A stretch of 64,000 bases of DNA from Micromonospora pisi (GTDB lineage: Bacteria > Actinomycetota > Actinomycetes > Mycobacteriales > Micromonosporaceae): assembly GCF_003633685.1 (NCBI RefSeq), contig NZ_RBKT01000001.1, positions 1,922,001 through 1,986,000 of the forward strand. Direction: 5' to 3'. Of the stretch, positions 19,162-25,946 are shown in pieces. The notes under the pieces are model-generated. The model made no database searches. It was not told where the DNA came from and worked only from the letters and a program-made list of their open reading frames with translations. The position numbers and the translations under genes were made by a program. Positions within the stretch are counted from its first letter, which is position 1; every line of letters starts with the position of its first letter.

Positions 19162-19181
19162 AAGTAACAATTTGATTACTT
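19162..19181. promoter_or_regulatory. Inverted repeat upstream of the DUF4397 gene
   Basis: AAGTAA (19162-19167) and TTACTT (19176-19181) flank CAATTTGA. This AT-rich island in GC-rich surroundings lies about 85 bases upstream of the DUF4397 start and may be an operator or promoter element. Confidence 0.35.
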
Positions 19182-19267
19182 GCCGTGCTGCACTTGCCTC
19201 GGAGTCTCACCAACGGGACTCTTTTGTGCGGACCGCTCCCCCGGTCCCGCCGCATCCAGGAGGCAGC

Positions 19268-20203
19268 ATGCACATCCCCCAGCCGTTCGCCCGCGCACTC
19301 CGCCGGCTACTGGCACTCAGCTCCGCCGCCCTGCTCGGGGCCGGTCCGGGCCTGGTCACGGCAGCACCGGCGGGCGCCGCCGGAGTCGGCTACGTCCGGC
19401 TCGCGCACCTCTCCCCGGACACCCCGGCAGTCGATGTCTACCTGGGTGCGGCAACCGGTTCGGCCGAACCCCGCGTCTTCCCCGCGGTCGGCTACGGGGT
19501 GGTCTCGGGTTACCTGTCGCTCCCCGTCGGACGGTACGCGGTCGCCATGCGCCAGGCCGGCGCCCCGGCCAGCGCACCGCCGGTGCTCACCACCGAGGTC
19601 GCGGTGACCGCCGGGAACGCGTACACGGTCGCCGGGGTGGGCCGCTACGCCGACCTGGGACTGCGGGTGCTCGACGACGACCTGAGCGCGCCGGACAGCG
19701 GCTGGTCGAAGGTACGGGTGGTGCAGGCGTCCGTACGGGCACCCGTGATCGACATCGCCGCCGCCGCCGGCCCGACCATCGCCAACGGGGTCCAGTTCGC
19801 CACCACCACGCCCTACACACAGGTCCGACCCGGCTCCTGGAAACTGAGCCTGAACAGCACCGGAGGCGCACCGACCACGTCCGACGTCAGCCTCGCCGCG
19901 GGCACGGTCTACTCGCTCCTGGTGCTCGACGGGAAGCAGGGCGGGCTCACCACCGAACTGCGGGTGGACGCCAAGGGCGGATCTGTGGTCCCCGCCGGTG
20001 GTGTGGACGCCGGCGCCGGCGGTGCCCGTGCGGCGGTCGCCGGTCAGGACCCCGGTCGCCGGGTCGACACGATGGACGCGACCGAGCCCACCGACCGGGC
20101 GTACCCGTTCATCGCGGCCACCGCGGTCGGTGGGGTGCTGCTCGCGTTGCTCGCCGCGGCGACGGTGTTGCTGCTCCGGCGCCGCGCGCGGCGCACCTGG
20201 TGA
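19268..20203 (+). CDS. Secreted, membrane-anchored DUF4397 protein
   Basis: A 311-residue surface protein: signal peptide (1 to about 39, ending AGAA), two DUF4397 beta-sandwich units (YVRLAHLSPDTPAVDVYLG and VRVVQASVRAPVIDIAA), and a C-terminal membrane helix followed by RRRARR. No LPxTG-like motif is visible before the helix (TEPTDRAYPF). AGGAGG precedes the ATG at 19268. Its stop overlaps the sortase start (GTGA), so the two are co-translated, and this protein may be a sortase substrate or partner. Confidence 0.85.
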   Translation: MHIPQPFARALRRLLALSSAALLGAGPGLVTAAPAGAAGVGYVRLAHLSPDTPAVDVYLGAATGSAEPRVFPAVGYGVVSGYLSLPVGRYAVAMRQAGAPASAPPVLTTEVAVTAGNAYTVAGVGRYADLGLRVLDDDLSAPDSGWSKVRVVQASVRAPVIDIAAAAGPTIANGVQFATTTPYTQVRPGSWKLSLNSTGGAPTTSDVSLAAGTVYSLLVLDGKQGGLTTELRVDAKGGSVVPAGGVDAGAGGARAAVAGQDPGRRVDTMDATEPTDRAYPFIAATAVGGVLLALLAAATVLLLRRRARRTW

Positions 20204-20991
20204 ACACCGCGCCGTCCACCCGCGCCGCCACGACGGTGCGGCACCGTGGACGGTGGTGGCGCCCACTGTCCGGGTCGCCCGGGGATCGCCCCCGAGCGGC
20301 CCGGCCGTCGTCCGGGGATCGCCGACGGGTGACCCGGCTGCTCCTGCTCGGGGTGAGCCTGCTGCTCGTCGGCGCGGTCAGCGGCACCGACGACGGACCT
20401 GGCCCGCGTGGCACCGGGCCCGCCAGCACCGGGCCCGCCAGCCCGGACGGTGCGTGGCACGCCGGCTGCGCCTCCGACTGCCCGCCGACCAGTCCCGTCA
20501 CCACCACCCGAGGCACTGATCCGCTGCCCGGGCCCGCGCCGGCCGACTCCACCGCTGGCCCTCCCACCCGGGTACGGATCCCCCGCATCGGCGTGGACTC
20601 GTCCCTGGCGGTGCTGGGGCTGGACCGGTCCGGGCAGCTGGAGACCCCGGCCGACTACGCCCAGGCCGGCTGGTTCGGTGCCGGCCCGTCCCCCGGCGAC
20701 ACCGGGCCGGCCGTGATCGCCGGGCATGTCGACTCGACCACCGGTCCCGCCGTCTTCTACCGGCTGCACGAGTTGCGTGCCGGCGACCGGGTCGAGGTAC
20801 GGCGCGGAACGACCTGGATACCGTTCCGCGTGGTGGCGACCAGCCGGCACGCCAAGGACGACTTCCCCACCGCCGAGGTCTACGACCCCACCCCCGGCCC
20901 GGAGCTACGCCTGATCACCTGCACCGGCAGCTTCGACCGCGCCACCCGCAACTACCACGACAACCTCGTCGTCTTCGCCGTCGCGGGGTAA
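20200..20991 (+). CDS. Class F sortase
   Basis: A 263-residue cysteine transpeptidase with one N-terminal membrane helix (LLLLGVSLLLVGAV) and a disordered Pro-rich stretch before the catalytic domain (about 125-263). The catalytic His is in VIAGHVDS, the Cys in LITCTGSF, and the Arg in TRNYHDNLVVFA. Class F sortases are typical of actinobacteria; their substrates are often unknown. The GTG start overlaps the DUF4397 stop by 4 bases. The stop codon lies inside a GGGCCC-type hairpin repeat. Confidence 0.92.
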   Translation: MNTAPSTRAATTVRHRGRWWRPLSGSPGDRPRAARPSSGDRRRVTRLLLLGVSLLLVGAVSGTDDGPGPRGTGPASTGPASPDGAWHAGCASDCPPTSPVTTTRGTDPLPGPAPADSTAGPPTRVRIPRIGVDSSLAVLGLDRSGQLETPADYAQAGWFGAGPSPGDTGPAVIAGHVDSTTGPAVFYRLHELRAGDRVEVRRGTTWIPFRVVATSRHAKDDFPTAEVYDPTPGPELRLITCTGSFDRATRNYHDNLVVFAVAG

Positions 20992-21041
20992 GGAAGGGCC
21001 CCCTGTTATCGCATTCCGTACAGGAAGGGACCCTTCCTAAC
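20989..21041. repeat. GGGCCC-type dispersed hairpin repeat, copy 1
   Basis: A 53-base element with outer arms TAAGGAAGGG and CCCTTCCTAA and the inner segment CTGTTATCGC. The same element occurs in inverse orientation at 54753-54804. Both copies lie at gene 3' ends, so it may also terminate transcription. Confidence 0.7.
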
Positions 21042-21065
21042 CGGAGCCACGCGGGGGTGGGAGAG

Positions 21066-21416
21066 TCAGACCGGACGACGGCCGGGAAAGCCGCACTCGA
21101 CCCGGTGGTACCAGCGCACCTCGTCGTCCCCCTCCAGCCAGCACCAGAGCACCTGCCGGCCCTCCCGCTCACCCGCGAAGTCGAGCAGCACCGGGGCGAA
21201 ACCCTTGACCTGGATGTCGTGCTCGTTGAACTCGTCGAGGATGCCGTGCAGGCGGGCCTCCAGGGCCTTGAGCTCCGGCATCCCACCTAGCGGACTGAGT
21301 CCGCCGCCGCTGAGGTCGGCCCGCAGTTCGGCCAGGTCGGCCCGGATCGAGATCAGCTCGTCGATCCGCGGACGCAGGGTGGCGACCAGGTATCTGGCCT
21401 GGGCGAGGGTGAACAC
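21066..21416 (-). CDS. DUF2203 family protein
   Basis: A 116-residue soluble protein matching the DUF2203 pattern: N-terminal FTLAQARYLVATLRPRIDELISIRADL helix, the central LEARLHGILDEFNEHDIQVKG, and the C-terminal GREVLWCW-like segment GRQVLWCWLEGDDEVRWYHRVECGF. Function unknown. It stands alone between the sortase operon and proC. Confidence 0.88.
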   Translation of the reverse strand: MFTLAQARYLVATLRPRIDELISIRADLAELRADLSGGGLSPLGGMPELKALEARLHGILDEFNEHDIQVKGFAPVLLDFAGEREGRQVLWCWLEGDDEVRWYHRVECGFPGRRPV

Positions 21417-21470
21417 AACGGACAGTATGGGGCACCGGCCGCCGTACCGGGGGCGGCCCGCTCCAGGTTC

Positions 21471-22289
21471 TCAGTCGCTCTGCGCGGCGATCTCCCGGGC
21501 CCGGTCCCGGGCCGCCTCCAGGGCGGCGAGCAGCGCCGCGCGTACGCCGTGCTTCTCCAACTCCCGGATCGCCGAGATGGTGGTGCCGGCGGGTGAGGTC
21601 ACCGCCTCGCGCAGCTTCACCGGATGTTCACCGGAGTCGCGCAGCATCGTCGCCGAGCCGATCGCGGTCTGCACGATCAACTCGTGGGCGACCTGCCGGG
21701 GCAGCCCGAGCAGGATGCCAGCGTCGATCATCGCCTCGACCAGCAGGTAGAAGTAGGCCGGTCCGGAGCCGGAGAGCGCGGTGACCGCGTCCTGCTGCGA
21801 CTCGGGCACCCGGATGGTCGCGCCGAGCGGGGTGAACATCTCCTCGGCCAGGCTCAGGTGCGCGCCGGTCGCGTACGGGCCGGCGGAGATGGCGGTCATC
21901 GCCTGGTCGACCAGGGCCGGGGTGTTCGTCATGACCCGGATCACCGGGGTGCCGTCCGGCAGCCGTTTGCCGAAGAAGCTGGTCGGCAGACCGGCGCAGA
22001 GCGAGATCACCAGCTTGTCGGACGGGACCTTCGGGCCGATCTCCTCCAGCAGCGCGGCGGCGTCCTGCGGCTTCACCGAGATCGCGAGCACGTCCGCCTC
22101 GGCGACCGCGGTGAGATTGTCGACCACCCGGATGCCGTACCGGGTGGCCAGTTCCTCGGCCCGGGTCAGGCGACGCGTGGTGGCCAGCAGTCTGCTCGCC
22201 GGCCAGCCCGCTCGGAGGAGTCCGGAGAGCATCAGCTCGCCGATCTTCCCGGTACCGATCACGGCAACGGTGTGCCCACCCGGCGCCAT
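21471..22289 (-). CDS. proC: Pyrroline-5-carboxylate reductase
   Basis: Last step of proline synthesis, reducing pyrroline-5-carboxylate with NAD(P)H. The 272-residue protein has the N-terminal dinucleotide motif VAVIGTGKIGELML, the SVKPQD segment, and the C-terminal signature region (ALSGSGPAYFYLLVEAMIDAG and SPAGTTISAIRELEKHGVRAAL). The ATG at 22289 gives the normal N-terminus; the in-frame upstream extension is Arg-rich and not credible. Confidence 0.95.
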   Translation of the reverse strand: MAPGGHTVAVIGTGKIGELMLSGLLRAGWPASRLLATTRRLTRAEELATRYGIRVVDNLTAVAEADVLAISVKPQDAAALLEEIGPKVPSDKLVISLCAGLPTSFFGKRLPDGTPVIRVMTNTPALVDQAMTAISAGPYATGAHLSLAEEMFTPLGATIRVPESQQDAVTALSGSGPAYFYLLVEAMIDAGILLGLPRQVAHELIVQTAIGSATMLRDSGEHPVKLREAVTSPAGTTISAIRELEKHGVRAALLAALEAARDRAREIAAQSD

Positions 22290-22460
22290 CCGCTTTCCCC
22301 CATCTCGTCGCACCGGCCCCGTACGGCGCCGGCTCGTCACCCGTACCGGCCGTGCCGGGACGGACATACCGGCTGGCCGCACCGATCCGGGGCGGACCCC
22401 CCGCCGGTCTGGGACCAGCTTCCCGGAGTCCGCCCCGGATCGGTTACGACACGCGCCGGA

Positions 22461-23489
22461 CTAGCTGCCGAAGAAGACCTCGGCCTCTTCGTAACGCTCA
22501 AGTGGCACGGTCTTCAGCTCGCGGGTCGCGTCCGCCAGCGGCACCCGCACGATGTCGGTGCCCTGCATGGCGACCATCTTGCCCCAGTCGCCGTCGTTCA
22601 CGGCGTCGATCGCGTGCAGGCCCAGCCGGGTGGCGAGGACCCGGTCGAACGCGGTCGGCGTGCCGCCGCGCTGGATGTGCCCGAGGACGACCGTACGGGC
22701 CTCCTTGCCGGTCTTCGTCTCGATCTCGCCGGCCAGCCACTGGCCGATGCCGCCGAGCCGGACGTGACCGAAGGAGTCGAGCTCCTGGTTGTGCAGCACC
22801 ATCTGCCCGTCCAGCGGTTGCGCGCCCTCGGCCACCACGACGATCGGGGCGTACTGCTTCTGGAACCGCTTCTCGACGTACGTGGCCACCTGCTCCACGT
22901 CGAACTGCCGTTCGGGCAGGAGGATGACGTTGGCGCCACCGGCCAGGCCGGCGTGCAGCGCGATCCAGCCGGCGTGCCGCCCCATCACCTCGACGACCAG
23001 GGTGCGGTGGTGGCTCTCGGCGGTGGTGTGCAGCCGGTCGATCGCCTCCATCGCGATGTTGACCGCGGTGTCGAAGCCGAAGGTGTAGTCGGTGGCACCG
23101 AGGTCGTTGTCGATCGTCTTCGGTACGCCGACAACGTGGACACCGAGCTCGGTCAGCTTGGTGGCGACGCCGAGGGTGTCCTCGCCGCCGATCGCGACCA
23201 GCGCGTCGACCCCCTGCTCGGCCAGGTTGTCCTTGATCCGCTCAACACCGTTCTCGATCTTGAACGGGTTGGTACGGGACGAGCCGAGGATGGTCCCGCC
23301 CCGGGGCAGGATGCCCCGCACCTCGTCGATGCCGAGCGGCTTGGTCAGCCCCTCGAGCGGACCGCGCCAGCCGTCGCGGAAGCCCACAAATTCATGACCG
23401 TAAGTAGCGACACCCTTACGAACGACCGCTCGGATCACCGCGTTCAGACCCGGGCAGTCACCGCCGCCGGTGAGCACGCCGATACGCAT
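22461..23489 (-). CDS. 6-phosphofructokinase, probably pyrophosphate-dependent
   Basis: A 342-residue group III phosphofructokinase of glycolysis: GVLTGGGDCPGLNAVIR, PKTIDND, and MGRHAGW are present. The donor-site residues read GGEDT, which places Asp at the position that is Gly in ATP enzymes, and Lys follows in PKTIDND. This Asp/Lys pair is the established mark of PPi-dependent enzymes such as that of Amycolatopsis methanolica. Start at 23489 (MRIGVLTGGG) is the family start. It is monocistronic here. Confidence 0.92.
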   Translation of the reverse strand: MRIGVLTGGGDCPGLNAVIRAVVRKGVATYGHEFVGFRDGWRGPLEGLTKPLGIDEVRGILPRGGTILGSSRTNPFKIENGVERIKDNLAEQGVDALVAIGGEDTLGVATKLTELGVHVVGVPKTIDNDLGATDYTFGFDTAVNIAMEAIDRLHTTAESHHRTLVVEVMGRHAGWIALHAGLAGGANVILLPERQFDVEQVATYVEKRFQKQYAPIVVVAEGAQPLDGQMVLHNQELDSFGHVRLGGIGQWLAGEIETKTGKEARTVVLGHIQRGGTPTAFDRVLATRLGLHAIDAVNDGDWGKMVAMQGTDIVRVPLADATRELKTVPLERYEEAEVFFGS

Positions 23490-23734
23490 GATCTGCTCAT
23501 CCTCCAGGAGCTGCAGGTAAGCCCAATTCAGCCCCAGGAACGAAGTCACGTCAGACCATCGGCGTCATTGCCGGCCCGGGGCGGGCCGTCAATGCGCACT
23601 GTAGTCGTCACACGGGGGCCAAGCCAGCATGCCTCACAGCCGTTGGCCCAACCGTCGCCTGATCTCAACAAAGGCTTCTCCCGGGCGAGGTGATCGATCT
23701 CTGCCCGGGCCGCGACCGGCCCGACCGGTGCGGT

Positions 23735-24229
23735 TCAGCCCCCCATCGCCCGCCAGCGGGCCAGGTTGTGCCGGGCGTCGACCAGTGCGTCGTGCCGGGC
23801 CGACGCCGCGACCGGCAGCGACGGGCGCCCCTGGTCGTCCCAGAGTTGCCGCAGGTCCTTGGTGAACCGTGGGATCTCCCGGGGCAGCGCCGGCATCGCC
23901 CCCCAGAGCTGCGCCAGCGCCACGTGGTCGTACGCCGCGTACCAGGCCCAGAGCTCGAGCTGCTCGTCCGGGCGGCCCCGCACCGGTTCGACCAGGAACT
24001 CGTAGAGGTCGTCCCGGATCCGCTCCCGGGAACGCCAGGCCCGGTCGGCCGGGGACGGGAGCTTGTCCAGCACGTTGCGGCGCACCCAGGGCACCGCGCG
24101 GGAGTCGTCGAACTGGGTGGAGACGGCGTAGAACTCGCGGCCGTACTCGTCGACGACGCCGATCGACACCAGGTCGACGATCCGGCCGTCCTCGATGAAC
24201 TCGCAGTCGTAGAAATAGCGGTAAACCAT
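23735..24229 (-). CDS. DEDDh 3'-5' exoribonuclease
   Basis: A 164-residue protein matching the actinobacterial 3'-5' exoribonuclease family (mycobacterial Rv2179c type). The first acidic pair is in FYDCEFIEDG, the next Asp in AAYDHVALAQLWG, and the final His/Asp in HDALVDARHN, completing DEDDh. It would trim RNA 3' ends. The ATG at 24229 matches the family N-terminus (VYRYFYDCEF); an ATG three codons upstream (24238) is possible. Confidence 0.88.
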   Translation of the reverse strand: MVYRYFYDCEFIEDGRIVDLVSIGVVDEYGREFYAVSTQFDDSRAVPWVRRNVLDKLPSPADRAWRSRERIRDDLYEFLVEPVRGRPDEQLELWAWYAAYDHVALAQLWGAMPALPREIPRFTKDLRQLWDDQGRPSLPVAASARHDALVDARHNLARWRAMGG

Positions 24230-24623
24230 TCCCGCCATCCTCGCCCACCGGCCCGGCCGGCCCGGAGCCGGGGGCATGCCCGCCACCAGCGGCGATCTTC
24301 CGGATGCCACCGGGGCGCCACCGCGCCGCCCCCACGCGACCGGCCGGACGGCGACGAGTTCACGCCCCGTCCGGCCGGTCGCGGCACCCCGCGACCCCAA
24401 CCCGCCACGCCCCCGTACAGCCCCCACCCAGCGGCGGATCTGGTGACCAGAATGCCGGCTGTCAGGACGCAGGACTGTCACAGAAGCGATTCGAGGGGTG
24501 TACAGCACGCGACAGGACCGTCATGATCTGATGTGTACCGCTACCGGACAGGTCATCCGGTGTCAGTTCATCTGGCTCTCGGGGGCGGGAGCCTTGACCG
24601 TGCAGACTGTGAGGGGTTGAGCC
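24230..24623. other. Divergent intergenic region
   Basis: About 390 bases between the exoribonuclease and the Crp-family gene, carrying both promoters. No open frame with good codon bias and no clear operator was found. Confidence 0.4.
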
Positions 24624-25316
24624 TTGGAGGTTCGCCTGCCGGAGCCGGGTGACGCGCTCACGGGTGTGCAGATGTTCGCCGGCCTCGAGCCGGAGGTCCG
24701 GCAGCGGGTGATCGCTGCCGCGGTGCCGCGCACCTATCGCAAGGGTCAGTTGCTGTTCGTCGAGAACGACCCCGGGGAGTCGCTCATCGTGCTGCGGCGC
24801 GGCGCGGTGGTCGTCTTCCGTACGGCACCCACCGGCGAGCGCGCCGTGCTGTCGGTGATCCGTCCGCCGGACGTCCTCGGCGAGGTCTCCCTCCTGGATG
24901 CCTCGACCCGATCCCTCTCCGCCGAGGCGATCGAGGACTGCACCGCGCTGGCGCTCTCCCGGGGCGCGTTCATGGAACTGGTCCATTCCAATCCGCGCAT
25001 CCTCGACGCCGTGATGCGGTCGCTGGGCGGGCTGATCCGCCGGCTCACCGAGCAGAACGCCGACCACGTCTTCCTCGACCTGCCCGGCCGGGTGGCGAAG
25101 ACCCTGGTCCGGCTCGCCGGGGAGAGCCAGGCCCCGATGATCACCATCGAGCTCAACCAGAGCCAGCTCGCGGAGATGGCCGGCGGCTCGCGCCAGAGCG
25201 TGAACCAGGCGATCGGTTCCTTCGCCAGCCGGGGCTGGCTGCGCACCGAGGGGCGCCGGATCGTGGTGACCGATGTGGGGGCGCTGCGGCGCCGGGCCGG
25301 CATGTCGGACCGCTGA
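24624..25316 (+). CDS. Crp/Fnr family transcriptional regulator (third copy)
   Basis: A 230-residue regulator with a cNMP-binding domain (YRKGQLLFVENDPGESLIVLRRGAVVVF; PPDVLGEVSLLDASTRSLSAEA) and a Crp helix-turn-helix (LNQSQLAEMAGGSRQSVNQAIGSFASRGWL). The putative start is TTG at 24624, 7 bases after GAGGGG, giving the N-terminus EVRLPEPGDALTG; a GTG downstream at 24664 would cut into the first helix. It is unlike the two Crp proteins of the 9-11 kb cluster. Confidence 0.9.
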   Translation: MEVRLPEPGDALTGVQMFAGLEPEVRQRVIAAAVPRTYRKGQLLFVENDPGESLIVLRRGAVVVFRTAPTGERAVLSVIRPPDVLGEVSLLDASTRSLSAEAIEDCTALALSRGAFMELVHSNPRILDAVMRSLGGLIRRLTEQNADHVFLDLPGRVAKTLVRLAGESQAPMITIELNQSQLAEMAGGSRQSVNQAIGSFASRGWLRTEGRRIVVTDVGALRRRAGMSDR

Positions 25317-25340
25317 GCGCTGGCATGTCGGACCGCTGAG
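25299..25340 (+). repeat. 19-base tandem duplication across the stop of the Crp gene
   Basis: GGCATGTCGGACCGCTGAG occurs at 25299-25317 and again at 25322-25340. The first copy contains the last codons and stop of the Crp-family gene; the second repeats them after a 4-base gap. Confidence 0.85.
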
Positions 25341-25370
25341 GGCCCCTTGGGGACACTCGAGACGCAGCAA

Positions 25371-25414
25371 TGTGGGGCTCCGCGGTCGCCGTTGGCGGAC
25401 CGGGGAGCCCCACA
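25371..25414. terminator. Hairpin between convergent genes
   Basis: Arms of 17 bases with one mismatch (25371-25387 and 25398-25414; TGTGGGGCTCC pairs with GGAGCCCCACA). It lies between the Crp-family gene and a convergent small gene and has no T tract, so it is a likely bidirectional, T-less terminator. Confidence 0.65.
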
Positions 25415-25445
25415 CTGGTCTCCTGCTCAGGGGCGGACCGGGAGA

Positions 25446-25643
25446 TCAGGGGTTGGTGCTGGTCGGGCCGACCCATTCCTTCTGGTCGCCGCCGGCGCCA
25501 CCGCTGCCGCCGCCCTCCTCGCCCACGATCCCCTCGGCCTGCAGCCGAGCCAGGGTCGCGGCGTCCACATCGACCATTTCACCCGCGGCGTGGTTGACGC
25601 CCTCGTCGTCAGTCCACCCCTGCGCCAGCTGGACGTACACCAT
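25446..25643 (-). CDS. Small hypothetical protein
   Basis: A 65-residue protein (VYVQLAQGWTDDEGVNHAAGEMVDVDAATLARLQAEGIV, shown in part) followed by a Gly-rich tail. AGGGAGA lies at good distance before the ATG, and codon use is normal for the genome, so it is probably real. The compact G-x-x-V-D-V-D-xxTLARLxxEGIV pattern looks like a small beta-barrel-type module seen in phage-derived proteins; function unknown. Confidence 0.6.
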   Translation of the reverse strand: MVYVQLAQGWTDDEGVNHAAGEMVDVDAATLARLQAEGIVGEEGGGSGGAGGDQKEWVGPTSTNP

Positions 25644-25946
25644 CGACGTATCTCCCTAACATCGCTCGATCACTTGGCTGCCCGACTGTAGCCGGCAGTC
25701 GCTTGGGTCAGCCGGCCGAACGAGTGTCTGCTAGCCAACAGCCCGGTTCCCGACACTGGCGGGGACCGGCGATACTCGGCGTTGGCGACCAACAGGGCCA
25801 CCACCGGCGCAACACGGCCAGCCTGGCGTAACCCGGCCAGCACACCGCAAGCCGGGCAGCGGCACGTACGGATCGCCCCAGTGCTCCGGCTGGAACGCTG
25901 GCCGGTGACAGCAGCCCGACCATCCCGACTGCGGTAGGAGGACACG
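25644..25946. other. Intergenic region before the cyclase/AAA regulator
   Basis: About 300 bases without a supported gene. It ends in a perfect AGGAGG ribosome site (25936-25941). No hairpin or operator was recognised. Confidence 0.4.

Noticed and set aside
21624-23693. Long plus-strand open frame opposite proC and the phosphofructokinase gene
   Set aside because: Antisense shadow; both minus-strand genes have unambiguous family motifs.
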